Source of the DNA: Candidatus Woesearchaeota archaeon
GTDB lineage: Archaea; Nanobdellota; Nanobdellia; Woesearchaeales; GW2011-AR9
Reading direction: 5' to 3'
Assembly: GCA_018676855.1 (NCBI GenBank)
Contig: JABHDY010000002.1
Coordinates: 40,632-104,631, forward strand
Length of the DNA: 64,000 bases
The notes below the pieces were generated by a model. It was not told the origin of the DNA. It made no database searches and saw only the letters and a program-made list of their open reading frames with translations. How positions within the stretch are numbered: position 1 is the first letter of the stretch; the number at the start of each line of letters is the position of its first letter. The translations under genes were made by a program, and so were the position numbers. Shown here piece after piece: positions 7,702 to 16,135 of the stretch.

Positions 7702-8204
7702 TGAACCCTCCTAAAGACGTTATAACTTCCCTTACACACGATTCTTTGTTTTCCGATTGGAAAAAACAGCATGAAAATACGTTCATGACACATTTCTTTT
7801 GTTCATTATCTCCTGACTTTGTTCCCAAAACCACGTGGGAGATAGGATTTTATAATAAAGATTCGAAGAAGATTGTTGTCTTTGTTGAACTAGAGAAAGG
7901 GTTTGAGATTAAACCTGAAGATGACGTTTTTTCAAAAGAAACTGATACAATTGAAGAATTATCTATGGATACTGTCAAATTACACTTTTCTGATGCTGTT
8001 TCTCTTGCAAAGAAAAAAATCCCTGAAACCTTTCCACATGAACAGTTAGGTGACGGTTTTGTTGTGTTACAAAAGCTTGAGGGCAAAGATGTATGGAACT
8101 TTACATTTGTTACCAAAAGTGTTAAGTTTGCGAATATTAGGTTAGACGCAGTTTCTGGCGATCTTGTGTCTTCCCAGATTGTTGAATTGGTTCAGAAGGA
8201 TTGA
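7701..8204 (+). CDS. Hypothetical protein, 167 aa, coupled to TFS
   Basis: No firm family. The protein is soluble with mixed alpha/beta character. The stretch KSVKFANIRLDAVSGDLVSS near the C-terminus resembles the end of a PepSY-like or similar two-layer domain (a strand carrying VNVRIDAKTGKVI-type sequence), but that is a weak similarity. I start at 7701 where TAATG joins it to TFS; the longer frame from 7683 would extend into tfs. Coupling suggests co-expression with TFS and nothing more can be said. Confidence 0.65.
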   Translation: MNPPKDVITSLTHDSLFSDWKKQHENTFMTHFFCSLSPDFVPKTTWEIGFYNKDSKKIVVFVELEKGFEIKPEDDVFSKETDTIEELSMDTVKLHFSDAVSLAKKKIPETFPHEQLGDGFVVLQKLEGKDVWNFTFVTKSVKFANIRLDAVSGDLVSSQIVELVQKD

Positions 8205-8250
8205 CTTCATTTCCAATATATTTTTATATTAAAACTATTCTGAATAGTAT

Positions 8251-9336
8251 ATGACCTCAGCACGTTTCTATATTACGGAAGGTACACGTATATTCTATAC
8301 AAGTTGGAAAAATAGGATAAAGAAAAAGAAATATGTTGCTGGTGATGCAAAAGCAATATGTAAAAAGATTGTTGACGAATGTTGGAACGGAAGGTTCTTT
8401 CAAACATCTACCACCAATTTCCCACAATTCTGGACACGAGATTTTGGATTGTGTACACGATCATTGATGACAATGCGTCAGCAAGATAAAATTCATCATA
8501 CGATACGGTACGCACTTAACAGGTTTAAAAAATATAATCAAATTACAACAACAATAACGCCGAAAGGAAGACCGTACAACTTTCCAACGGAAGCTGTTGA
8601 TTCACTCCCATGGTTAATTCATAGTATGCTTGTGTCCAAATTTCCGTATTATGAACATAAATCATTCTTGAACAAGATGATCAAACGGTTCTTTGAAACG
8701 TGTATTGATGATCATACAGGATTAGTAAAGCCAAATGAACATTTTTCTGCTATGAAAGATTTTTCTGTACGAAAAAGTTCTTGCTATGATAATTCAATGG
8801 TTGCACTCCTTGCAAAAGAGTGTAAAACAATGAAATTATATAATCCATTTGAAAAGTATGATTATCCATCACTTATCAAACGACATTTCTGGAGTGGAGA
8901 ATATTTTTATGATGATTTACAGAAAAAGAAGTATGTTGCAGGCGATGCTAACCTATTTCCGTTTGCATTAGGAATAATTAGTGACAGGGATATGATGAAA
9001 TCTGCTATTCATGCAATTGAAGATTCAGGGTTAGCGGAACCATTTCCACTTAAATATACAAATTCTCGTGATAATGTAACATTTATCCCACAAGAAATTT
9101 TTCTTCGAAATTATGAAAGTGATGCAATTTGGATGCATATGGGTCCTTTATTTGTTAAGTTGGTACAGCAAGTTAATGTGGAGAAAGCAAATGTGTATAA
9201 ACAGAAATATACTGACCTTATTGAAAAACATAAAAATTTCTTGGAAGTCTTTACTGCCACAGAAAAGCCTTATTCTAATCCATTTTATTACTCTGCGTCA
9301 GGAATGTTATGGGCAGCTAATTATACATCCCTTTAA
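8251..9336 (+). CDS. (alpha/alpha)6-barrel glycoside hydrolase-like protein
   Basis: The sequence fits the six-hairpin barrel glycosidases related to amylo-alpha-1,6-glucosidase and glucoamylase: FWTRDFGLCTRS near residue 70, TEAVDSLPWLIH near 120, CYDNSMVALLAKE, and a closing block PFYYSASGMLWAANY. No signal peptide or membrane segment, so it acts inside the cell. The Trp-Thr-Arg-Asp motif and conserved Glu/Asp positions support a hydrolase, but the substrate is unknown. A perfectly placed TATA (8220-8228) is 27 nt before the start. A GT2 glycosyltransferase follows, which suggests a glycan or glycogen-like pathway. The string KKKYVAGDA occurs twice (near residues 30 and 230). Confidence 0.65.
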   Translation: MTSARFYITEGTRIFYTSWKNRIKKKKYVAGDAKAICKKIVDECWNGRFFQTSTTNFPQFWTRDFGLCTRSLMTMRQQDKIHHTIRYALNRFKKYNQITTTITPKGRPYNFPTEAVDSLPWLIHSMLVSKFPYYEHKSFLNKMIKRFFETCIDDHTGLVKPNEHFSAMKDFSVRKSSCYDNSMVALLAKECKTMKLYNPFEKYDYPSLIKRHFWSGEYFYDDLQKKKYVAGDANLFPFALGIISDRDMMKSAIHAIEDSGLAEPFPLKYTNSRDNVTFIPQEIFLRNYESDAIWMHMGPLFVKLVQQVNVEKANVYKQKYTDLIEKHKNFLEVFTATEKPYSNPFYYSASGMLWAANYTSL

Positions 9337-9403
9337 ATTCTGTTCTTAACCTATATCTTCCAAAACACAAATCATTTAAAATGAAACATATTCCTACATT
9401 GTG

Positions 9404-10096
9404 ATGCCACCAACATTTTCTGTCATTATCCCTGCACATAATGAAGAGAACTATATCAGGCAAACATTTCATTCTTTAAAGAACCAAACATTTCAGGACT
9501 TTGAAACTATTGTCGTTACCAACGGTTGTACAGATAACACTGAAGATGTGGTTAAGAAACGTGTCAATACAAAGTTACAACATTTTAATACAACCCTTGC
9601 TAATGTAAGTAGGGCACGAAATTATGGTGCCGGGAAGGCGTCTGGCGATTTACTTGTTTTTTGTGATGCGGATACTGTTCTTGAGAACGATTCATTACAG
9701 AAAATTAAAGATGCGTTTACACCTGAAACTGCCATTGCAACAACTCTTGTCCAACCAGATTCAAAAGAAGCAAAGTTTCGTTTTATCATGGCTCTTAAGA
9801 ACGGATACAATAAATCTGGCTTGTATAAAGGATGTAGTGGTGTGCTTATATGCAGACGAAAAGATTTTGATACTGTAAACGGTTATGATCCAGAGATTGT
9901 TGTTAAAGAACATAGTAAACTTACACATAAGTTGTTAACGTTAGGAAAATATACATGTGTTACTACGACAGCAACAACGTCCATGCGACGATTGAAACAG
10001 TGGGGCATAGGAAAAGCGTTATTCTTTTGGACAAAACAATGGGGAAAACGTTTCTCAGGTAATTTACAAAGTAGCGAGTATGAAAAAATACGGTGA
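9404..10096 (+). CDS. Family 2 glycosyltransferase
   Basis: A GT-A fold transferase that uses a nucleotide-sugar. The N-terminal FSVIIPAHNEENYI, the nucleotide-binding VVTNGCTDNT and the metal-binding FCDADTVLE are all clear, and RARNYGAGKASGD is the usual central helix. No membrane segments, so it is soluble or peripheral. The frame can also start at GTG 9401, giving one extra Met-like residue; I prefer ATG 9404. It follows the barrel glycosidase by 67 bases and its stop lies eight bases before the CMP kinase start. The product is probably a surface or storage glycan. Confidence 0.87.
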   Translation: MPPTFSVIIPAHNEENYIRQTFHSLKNQTFQDFETIVVTNGCTDNTEDVVKKRVNTKLQHFNTTLANVSRARNYGAGKASGDLLVFCDADTVLENDSLQKIKDAFTPETAIATTLVQPDSKEAKFRFIMALKNGYNKSGLYKGCSGVLICRRKDFDTVNGYDPEIVVKEHSKLTHKLLTLGKYTCVTTTATTSMRRLKQWGIGKALFFWTKQWGKRFSGNLQSSEYEKIR

Positions 10097-10103
10097 TATA
10101 ACA

Positions 10104-10655
10104 ATGATAATAACAATTTCAGGAACGCCTGGAAGTGGCAAAAGTACAGTAGCAAAAATGATTGCTACAAAATTAGGATTTAAACATTATTCTACCGGAG
10201 ATTTTATGCGTCAAATGGCGAAAGAAAGAGGAATTTCATTAGAAGAATTGGGAGAACTTGCAAAGATAGATACGTTAATTGATAAAACGCTTGATGATAG
10301 ACAAATACAGTTAGGAAAAGACGAAGACAATTTTGTTATTGATGCTCGGTTAGGTTTTCATTTCATTCCTGATTCAATAAAAATATATGTTAATGTTAAA
10401 ACTGAAGTTGGTGCACAACGTATCTTGGGAGATATTAAAGCCAATCTTAGACATGAAGAACAGGCAAAGGACATACAAGACATGGTTGATAAAATAGAAT
10501 CACGAAAAAAGTCTGAAATTGATCGATATACAAAATATTATAATGTTAATATTCACGATCTACAAAATTATGATTTGGTTGTTGATTCATCTGATTTTAC
10601 TGCAGAACAGATTGCTGATAAGGTTATTGGGTTTGTTTCTTCAAAAAGCTTATAA
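10104..10655 (+). CDS. cmk: Cytidylate kinase, archaeal type
   Basis: Phosphorylates CMP and dCMP with ATP. The P-loop GTPGSGKST is at residues 7-15 when the ATG at 10104 is used, followed by HYSTGDFMRQMA for the nucleoside and the VIDARLGF segment. At 183 aa it is of the short archaeal type. A longer frame from 10080 overlaps the glycosyltransferase; the ATG at 10104 comes just after that stop and gives the family's usual MIITISG start. With dCMP deaminase and thymidylate kinase farther on, it belongs to the pyrimidine nucleotide supply. Confidence 0.93.
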   Translation: MIITISGTPGSGKSTVAKMIATKLGFKHYSTGDFMRQMAKERGISLEELGELAKIDTLIDKTLDDRQIQLGKDEDNFVIDARLGFHFIPDSIKIYVNVKTEVGAQRILGDIKANLRHEEQAKDIQDMVDKIESRKKSEIDRYTKYYNVNIHDLQNYDLVVDSSDFTAEQIADKVIGFVSSKSL

Positions 10656-10678
10656 ATACTATAAAATAAATATATATA

Positions 10679-11347
10679 ATGTCAGAAAATATTAAAGAAC
10701 ACGATTTTATTGAACTTGACTATACTGGTAGGTTAGATGATGGGTCAGTTTTTGATACTACAATGAAAAAAATTGCTGAAGAGAACGCCCTTCCAACAGA
10801 AAAAGTGATGTTCAAACCTACAATTATTTGTGTTGGGGAAAAACAAATTTTACCTGGTCTAGATAAAAATCTTATTGGAAAAGAAATTGGAAAAGAATAT
10901 ACAATTACAATTCCACCAGAAGATGCGTTTGGAAAAAGAGACATTAAAAAAGTAAAGATTGTTCCTCTGGGGACGTTTAAGGAACATAATGTTCAACCAC
11001 AACCAGGATTACAGATAGATGTTGATGGTGAAACCGGCGTAGTGAAAAGTATTTCTGGCGGTAGAGTAATAGTTAATTTTAATCATGTTCTTGCGGGAAG
11101 AAACGTCACATACAAAATTAATGTTAATAGGAAGATTATAGATGTTGCGGAAAAAGTAGCATCATTTTTGACAACAATGTTACGTCTTCCAAAAGATAAG
11201 ATGGATATTGTCATTACTGAAAAAAAAGCAGTTGTCACCATTCCTATGGCACTCCCACAAACGTTTACTGATGCATTAGCGGAACGTCTTGTTTCTGTAA
11301 CTGAGCTAGACGCTATTGAATTTAAAGTACAAGAGCAAAAGAAATAG
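10679..11347 (+). CDS. FKBP-type peptidyl-prolyl isomerase, long SlyD-like form
   Basis: Folding helper with prolyl isomerase activity. Residues ~5-95 and 125-150 form the split FKBP domain (IELDYTGRLDDGSVFDTT, ILPGLDKNLIGKEIGKEY, NHVLAGRNVTYKINV) with the insert-in-flap chaperone domain at about 90-125 (PEDAFGKRD to GLQIDVDG). The C-terminal 75 residues are the extra domain of the 26-29 kDa archaeal FKBPs. All parts of the active-site framework appear present. TATA box CTTATAAAT (10649-10657) is 26 nt before the ATG, so this gene has its own promoter although it follows cmk closely. Confidence 0.92.
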   Translation: MSENIKEHDFIELDYTGRLDDGSVFDTTMKKIAEENALPTEKVMFKPTIICVGEKQILPGLDKNLIGKEIGKEYTITIPPEDAFGKRDIKKVKIVPLGTFKEHNVQPQPGLQIDVDGETGVVKSISGGRVIVNFNHVLAGRNVTYKINVNRKIIDVAEKVASFLTTMLRLPKDKMDIVITEKKAVVTIPMALPQTFTDALAERLVSVTELDAIEFKVQEQKK

Positions 11348-11425
11348 GCGTTTCTATTTACACTTTTTCAGCATAATAATCTTTATATACCCATGCCATT
11401 TCTAGATTTTAGAAAAAAAGGGTAG

Positions 11426-11433
11426 AGGGTGAT
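11426..11433 (+). promoter_or_regulatory. Shine-Dalgarno deciding the ftsZ start
   Basis: GAGGGTGAT ends four to five bases before the GTG at 11438 and contains GGTGAT, the same ribosome-binding motif found before the PAC2 gene. This favours GTG 11438 over GTG 11429 (inside the motif) and ATG 11450. A TATA box at 11380-11389 predicts transcription from about 11412, so this mRNA has a true leader. Confidence 0.55.
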
Positions 11434-11437
11434 TTTT

Positions 11438-12604
11438 GTGGATCCATACATGAACGAAGAGAGGGATAGTCCGCCACAGCAGGCATTCTCACAGCAGAAC
11501 CAGCAACAACCGCAGGGTGTGCCAAAAGCTGAACAGATATCTCATAGTCAGGCGAATGCTGATGTTGACGCTGAGTTAGAACGATTAATTGCATCACAGA
11601 CAACACGAATAAAAGTTATTGGCTGTGGTGGTGCAGGAAATAATACTATTAACCGTATTTCTGAAGTTGGTATAAAAGGAATTGAAACGATTGCTATCAA
11701 TACTGATGCTCAAGATTTATTATATACGTCTTCAACAAAGAAACTTCTTATAGGAAAAGAATTAACGCAAGGTCTTGGCGCAGGTTCAAACCCACGAATT
11801 GGAGAAGAAGCGGCAAAGGAAAATGAACATGATCTTAAAAAGTTAATGACCGGCGCAGACATGGTATTCATCACGTGTGGGTTAGGTGGCGGTACTGGCT
11901 CAGGAAGTGCGCCTTACATTGCTCAGTTGGCAAAGAAGATGGGTATTCTAAGTATAGCTATCGTTACCGTACCCTTCACTATGGAAGGTTCACATCGGTT
12001 TGAGAATGCTATGACTGGCCTTGAAAAACTTGAACATCATGTCAATACACTTATTGTTATTCCAAACGAAAAATTGTTAGAGTTAGCACCACATTTACCG
12101 TTACAAACTGCATTTAAGGTTGCTGACGAAATCTTAACAAATTCTGTTAAGGGAATTGCTGAACTTGTTACGAAGACAGGCCTGGTAAATCTTGATTTTG
12201 CGGATGTAAAAGCTATTATGAGTGAGGGAGGAGTAGCAATGATTGGCATGGGCGAATCAGATTCTGAGAACCGTGCAGAAGAGTCTGTTGAAAAGGCACT
12301 TGCAAATCCACTTATTGACGTTGACATTTCAACTGCGTCAGGTGCACTGATTAACATTTCTGGTGGTGACAGCTTAACGTTAGACGAATCTCGAAAGATT
12401 GTTGAACGAGTTGGAGAATCTCTTGATAATGATGCAAAAATTATTTGGGGAGCACAGATCTATAAAGATCTTGAGAAGACCATAAGAACAATGATTATTG
12501 TAACTGGTGTTCATTCTGAACAAATCTTTGGTGAAAGTAATACGTATTTTGAAAGAAAGAAAGATTCAATGGGTTCAGAACTGGGAATAGATTTTATGGA
12601 ATAG
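11438..12604 (+). CDS. ftsZ: Cell division GTPase FtsZ
   Basis: Tubulin-like GTPase that forms the division ring. After a ~45-residue Gln/Pro-rich N-terminal tail comes the nucleotide domain: GCGGAGNNTINR, NTDAQDL, the tubulin signature GLGGGTGSGSAP, and NEKLLELAP. The T7 loop region NLDFADVKAIMSEGGVAMIG supplies the catalytic Asp to the neighbouring subunit. The C-terminus ends LGIDFME, which may be the partner-binding tail. The gene is monocistronic here; the SecE/NusG genes that often follow archaeal ftsZ are absent. Start choice is discussed under the ribosome-binding site; the three candidate starts change only the first few residues. Confidence 0.96.
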   Translation: MDPYMNEERDSPPQQAFSQQNQQQPQGVPKAEQISHSQANADVDAELERLIASQTTRIKVIGCGGAGNNTINRISEVGIKGIETIAINTDAQDLLYTSSTKKLLIGKELTQGLGAGSNPRIGEEAAKENEHDLKKLMTGADMVFITCGLGGGTGSGSAPYIAQLAKKMGILSIAIVTVPFTMEGSHRFENAMTGLEKLEHHVNTLIVIPNEKLLELAPHLPLQTAFKVADEILTNSVKGIAELVTKTGLVNLDFADVKAIMSEGGVAMIGMGESDSENRAEESVEKALANPLIDVDISTASGALINISGGDSLTLDESRKIVERVGESLDNDAKIIWGAQIYKDLEKTIRTMIIVTGVHSEQIFGESNTYFERKKDSMGSELGIDFME

Positions 12605-12636
12605 ATTTTGTATTTTCTTACTTTTTTATTTATCAT

Positions 12637-13140
12637 TTATCGACTTCTCATACCTTTACACAATATATTTTGTACTATTTGAACTAAATATTCTCTTTCA
12701 GTTCTCACTGGATCTTCGTCCCATCTATCTAAATAATCTACTAAATGTGCAACATGGTCATCAAAACTTGGTGTATTGAGGTGAGCATATTGAACTCCAA
12801 AAAATCCAGGTTTTTGTTTAAGTGCTCTATCCATTAATTCTTGAGGATATATTTGCCAATTAACTTTTTGCATTGGCCGTATTCCTACTAATTTAATATC
12901 TCCACGTGTTAAATTGTACAGTTGTGGAAGTTCATCTATCCAATATTTTCGTAAGAACTTTCCAAATTCTGTAACTCGAGAATCAACTATTGGTTTTCCA
13001 AAACTGTCACAAATTTCTTGTAGAACATCTTCCAGATGACCGTTAGCATCTAAATCCATCGTTCTTAATTTATAAATTTGAATTGGTTTTCTATCTTTAC
13101 CTAAACATTCATTGACATAAATAAGTTTGTGTAAAATCAT
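12637..13140 (-). CDS. Minimal bacterial-type sugar phosphate transferase (PF02397-like)
   Basis: The core of a polyisoprenyl-phosphate sugar-1-phosphate transferase is clear: IQIYKLRTMD, GKFLRKYWIDELPQLYN, LTRGDIKLVGIRPM. Such enzymes start glycan synthesis on a lipid carrier. At 167 aa it lacks the usual N-terminal membrane helix and the first part of the catalytic domain (the PLQR region), and the C-terminal tail differs from the usual PGITG block (here KPGFFGVQYAH). A TATA box at 13163-13172 sits about 27 nt before the ATG, so the short form seems to be the native gene and not a broken remnant. Activity without the membrane helix is doubtful; a regulatory or altered role is possible. Confidence 0.7.
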   Translation of the reverse strand: MILHKLIYVNECLGKDRKPIQIYKLRTMDLDANGHLEDVLQEICDSFGKPIVDSRVTEFGKFLRKYWIDELPQLYNLTRGDIKLVGIRPMQKVNWQIYPQELMDRALKQKPGFFGVQYAHLNTPSFDDHVAHLVDYLDRWDEDPVRTEREYLVQIVQNILCKGMRSR

Positions 13141-13206
13141 GGTAATGATGGAGTGTTTGAATTGTCAAATATAACGTCTACTCACCAACAACTTAAAAAA
13201 AATAGT

Positions 13207-13440
13207 TTATTCTTCTTTTGGTTCTTCTTTCTTCGCACTCATTTCAACGTATGCACACTTACCACAAACAAGACGATTTTTATGTTTACCGAGAAACATT
13301 CCTGGTCCGCATTTAGGACACGTTCTGTTTTTTCGTTCTATCTTATTGTCAGAGATTGAATAATTAGTATGAAGTTTTCGAGATTTCTTAGGTTTACTCT
13401 CAACTTTGCCCTTTGGTCCTGCTTTCTTTTTATCTGCCAT
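13207..13440 (-). CDS. 30S ribosomal protein S27ae
   Basis: Zinc-ribbon protein of the small subunit. RTCPKCGPGMFLGKHKNRLVCGKCAYVE contains both CxxC pairs at the usual spacing. The protein has a basic N-terminal extension of about 25 residues and a short acidic tail (KKEEPKEE), both longer than in many archaea. Its ATG overlaps the stop of S24e (TAATG) and it is the last gene of the rpoE-spt4-S24e-S27ae operon, a classic archaeal gene order. Confidence 0.96.
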   Translation of the reverse strand: MADKKKAGPKGKVESKPKKSRKLHTNYSISDNKIERKNRTCPKCGPGMFLGKHKNRLVCGKCAYVEMSAKKEEPKEE

Positions 13441-14009
13441 TATTTGTCATCCTCTTTCTTATCTTCTGATGGTTTCACTTCATCTTTGGGTTCCTCAGCA
13501 GGAGCAGGTTCAGGAGTTGCTTCTTCCTTTGGCTCCTCTTTTACTTCTTCTTGAGGAGCTTCTTTTACTTCCTCAACAGGTTCCACAACAGGCTTCTCAA
13601 CTACAGGTTCTTCGGCTGGTTTCTCTTCCACAACTGGTGCAGGTGCTTCTTCAGCAGGCTTTTCCTCAACCTTAGGTTCTTCTTTTTTCTCAGCAGCAGC
13701 TTTTACAGCTTCATCAGCTTTCTTTTTATCCTCTTCTGCTTTCTTCTTAAGATGTTTGGTATTCATTTCAGCTTTTTGTTTCGCTTCGTCCGTTTTGTAC
13801 GCAAATGCGTCAAAATCTACTATTTGATGACCAAACCGTGTATGAATATGTTTTACAACGACAAGTTCTACCTTTGTACCAAGTTTAGTTGCTAATTGTT
13901 GTGTTACGTCAACATTTTTTGGTGTGTTTCCTTCAAACGTAATTTCTCCTACAACTTCTATTCTGTCAAGGAGTTTATTCTCTTCTTGTTTCGTAATTTT
14001 TAGTTCCAT
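13440..14009 (-). CDS. 30S ribosomal protein S24e with long acidic tail
   Basis: Residues 1-95 are an ordinary S24e (MELKITKQEENKLLDR, HIHTRFGHQIVDFDAFAY). From about residue 95 to 189 there is a tail unlike the normal ribosomal protein: a Lys/Ala/Glu helix-like stretch (~75-115) followed by ~75 residues of Pro, Glu, Ala, Val and Lys with recurring EEKPAEE and EEPKEE units. The normal length is about 100-130 aa. The tail is in frame, without stops, and the next gene overlaps its stop, so it is translated. It should be disordered and acidic, which is odd for an rRNA-binding protein. Confidence 0.95.
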   Translation of the reverse strand: MELKITKQEENKLLDRIEVVGEITFEGNTPKNVDVTQQLATKLGTKVELVVVKHIHTRFGHQIVDFDAFAYKTDEAKQKAEMNTKHLKKKAEEDKKKADEAVKAAAEKKEEPKVEEKPAEEAPAPVVEEKPAEEPVVEKPVVEPVEEVKEAPQEEVKEEPKEEATPEPAPAEEPKDEVKPSEDKKEDDK

Positions 14010-14011
14010 TA

Positions 14012-14200
14012 TTATCGTACCTTAATTGCGTATTCTCCCTTTGCTTTAATACCAATATTTTGTGCTATCATTGATCGTTCTGCATCGGTAATGTATAATC
14101 GTCCTTGCCACGTTGTTGTCATTGAATTAGATTTACAAATTGGACATATATCTCCCTCGACGAACAATTTACATTTTTTACACGCTTTCTTTTTTGCCAT
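14012..14200 (-). CDS. spt4: Transcription elongation factor Spt4
   Basis: Small zinc protein that pairs with Spt5 on the RNA polymerase clamp (older name RpoE''). ACKKCKLFVEGDICPICKS gives the four Cys ligands, then the GRLYITDAERSMIAQ block and the ending AIKVR typical of the family. Length (62 aa) is normal. The stop is two bases before S24e and the start overlaps the end of rpoE. Confidence 0.95.
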   Translation of the reverse strand: MAKKKACKKCKLFVEGDICPICKSNSMTTTWQGRLYITDAERSMIAQNIGIKAKGEYAIKVR

Positions 14201-14736
14201 TATTGATTATCCTCTTCTACCCATTCAAGCTTTCCTAATCCTTCTTGTCTCATTGTTAATCCAATTTTGGGATTGTTAAGATCTTTATAACTTACTGCAA
14301 TGATTCGTGCTTTACACTTATCACCAACTTTAACACTTCTTCCAGTTTTCTTACCCTGTAATACTTTTTCTTTACTAAAAGAAACAAAATCGTCCATACT
14401 TTGTGATATGTGGACCATTCCTTCAACACCACCAATGTCCATAAATGCACCAAAATCAGTAATGTCTCTTATCTTACCATAGACAAGTTCGTTCATCTCT
14501 GGCTTAAATGTTAATAATTCAAATTCAGTTTCGTAAAATCCTGCACCATCTCCAGGAACAATAACACCCTCTTTAACGTCTTCCACACGAATAACGTTAA
14601 TAACAAAACCGAGCTCTTTTGAGGTATAATTTTCGTAGGTTGATTTTACGTTTGCGAGAACCGCTTCTTTCTTCGTAACATTGAACATATGGGGCGGTAC
14701 GCGAATATAATCCTTAACTTTTATTTTGTAGAACAT
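14200..14736 (-). CDS. rpoE: RNA polymerase subunit Rpo7 (RpoE')
   Basis: Forms the stalk of RNA polymerase together with Rpo4 (rpoF, at 56281 in this window) and contacts nascent RNA. The N-terminal tip domain starts MFYKIKVKDYIRVPPHMF; the C-terminal S1 domain begins at about residue 82 (GKIRDITDFGAFMDIGGVEG, then VHISQ). Length (178 aa) is typical. TTTATAAA at 14762-14769 lies about 29 nt before the ATG. It leads the rpoE-spt4-S24e-S27ae operon, which joins transcription and ribosome assembly. Confidence 0.96.
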   Translation of the reverse strand: MFYKIKVKDYIRVPPHMFNVTKKEAVLANVKSTYENYTSKELGFVINVIRVEDVKEGVIVPGDGAGFYETEFELLTFKPEMNELVYGKIRDITDFGAFMDIGGVEGMVHISQSMDDFVSFSKEKVLQGKKTGRSVKVGDKCKARIIAVSYKDLNNPKIGLTMRQEGLGKLEWVEEDNQ

Positions 14737-14848
14737 TCTATTGGATTATTTTCCATGTTTGTTTATAAAGGTTTCTATAGTGTTTAGCCTCTCAGTAGAA
14801 AGGATACCAATCACAATCTTTATAAATAATACGGGAGTTAAAAGAATC

Positions 14849-15436
14849 ATGGATTTACGTTCATTAAAAAAAGAGGTACATAGTCTTGATAGTGTTCATG
14901 AAACTGTCCAACAATTTCATAATAATTGGATAAAACCTATTCGTTCAAATACCAATTCTCATTTACCATTCATACAAAATTTTTCTCCTGAAACTAAAAA
15001 AGAGCTAAATAAAAAGTTGGTAGCATTTCATGATCTTTTATGTAAGATAAAGAAAGGTCAAGATGTGACAAATAAGCTCCAACATTATACGAGATACCTT
15101 ATAGATTTAAAATTAACAGAAATGCAGGGAGATCATACAAAATCAATGCTTATAACAAATAACATCCTCCATGACGAATTTTTTAACATTCAAAATACAA
15201 TATCTGAAGTTAAGGCGTTCGATCTACATACACAGAAATTGTCTGTACATTATAATGAAATTAATATGTTAATTCATAAGGAACTGTCATTAGATGAAGC
15301 GATATTCTTTATGGACCTTCCCCATAAAAAATATTTGTATAATTTACTTCAAATTGCAAAGAAACATAAAAATATTGTGCGACAGGTTGGATCACACTTT
15401 GTGTCTTTAACACGAAAAAACCATCTAGGAAAATGA
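14849..15436 (+). CDS. Hypothetical helical protein, 195 aa
   Basis: No family recognised. The protein is soluble, almost all alpha-helical by composition, with many His, Lys and Leu, and possible coiled-coil segments at about 1-30 and 130-165. I start at ATG 14849, 26-27 nt after the centre of TATA box CTTTATAAAT (14818-14826); the longer frame from 14741 would read through the promoter. The next gene overlaps by four bases (ATGA), so it is probably co-expressed with a small membrane protein. Confidence 0.7.
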   Translation: MDLRSLKKEVHSLDSVHETVQQFHNNWIKPIRSNTNSHLPFIQNFSPETKKELNKKLVAFHDLLCKIKKGQDVTNKLQHYTRYLIDLKLTEMQGDHTKSMLITNNILHDEFFNIQNTISEVKAFDLHTQKLSVHYNEINMLIHKELSLDEAIFFMDLPHKKYLYNLLQIAKKHKNIVRQVGSHFVSLTRKNHLGK

Positions 15437-15678
15437 ATTTAATAATTGGAATTATAGGCATGGTGTTTATTCTAGTAGCTTTTATTCTTGACGAATTTTA
15501 TAAGAAATGGAACCAAGATACTATTCAATATAACGTCTTTAATATTATTGGTTCAGGACTGTTGATTTGGTACGCATACGTGTTTGCTGTTTGGGCGTTT
15601 GTTGCACTTAACGTTGTATGGTTCTGTGTTGCGTGGTTCAAGTTAGTAAGGATTATAAAAAGTAAGAAAGATTTATAA
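15433..15678 (+). CDS. Small membrane protein resembling CBU_0592 family
   Basis: 81 residues with three membrane segments at about 2-18, 32-50 and 54-74. The run NIIGSGLLIWYAYVF followed by ALNVVWFCVAW resembles the small CBU_0592-type membrane domain, whose function is unknown. ATGA overlap with the upstream helical protein points to one transcript. The last residues are basic and stay in the cytoplasm. Confidence 0.65.
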   Translation: MNLIIGIIGMVFILVAFILDEFYKKWNQDTIQYNVFNIIGSGLLIWYAYVFAVWAFVALNVVWFCVAWFKLVRIIKSKKDL

Positions 15679-15701
15679 TAAAAATATGTTCTGCTTCATA
15701 T

Positions 15702-16133
15702 ATGACAGACGTATATTTAATTGGAAGGCAATTTAGAGAGAGGGAAGTTTCTATCGATGAACTCATTCCTACAGCATTTCTTCTCTCAGAAGATATGGTG
15801 GCGAAAGCTGGAAAAGAGTTTGATGGTAGAGTTAGTTCATTAGAACCACTCTTGGTATATGCATCAGAAGATATATATCTTATTCAAAAGGGAAACGAAA
15901 CAGCAGTTTTTGCGTATCAGAAAAGTCTTAGAAAAGTTATTGTTCATGTTGAACTTGATGATCCTGAAGAAGTATCAAGATTACAACTCTTAGCATATAG
16001 AGCAAAAGATGTGTCGGATGTAAGTTCAATAGCTGACCTTTCATTAAAAGTAGTACCTCAAGACGAATATGATCTAATTATGGGAATTTTTGATGACGAA
16101 TCTGATATTCTTAGACAACTATGTGAAGAATAA
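15702..16133 (+). CDS. Hypothetical protein, 143 aa
   Basis: Unrecognised. Acidic, soluble, alpha/beta in character; the block AVFAYQKSLRKVIVHVELDDPEE looks like two strands and a turn. A TATA box (TTTATAAT, 15673-15680) is centred 26 nt before the ATG, so it has its own promoter despite closely following the small membrane protein. Its stop lies three bases from the convergent nth gene. Confidence 0.65.
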   Translation: MTDVYLIGRQFREREVSIDELIPTAFLLSEDMVAKAGKEFDGRVSSLEPLLVYASEDIYLIQKGNETAVFAYQKSLRKVIVHVELDDPEEVSRLQLLAYRAKDVSDVSSIADLSLKVVPQDEYDLIMGIFDDESDILRQLCEE

Positions 16134-16135
16134 TA

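Noticed and set aside
8251..9336. Internal duplication suggested by two KKKYVAGDA strings
   Set aside because: Sequence around the two copies does not align further, so it looks like coincidence or a small shared loop.
13406..13895. Plus-strand frames rich in Leu/Gln and Phe/Cys
   Set aside because: They are antisense readings of the repetitive S24e tail and have no independent support.
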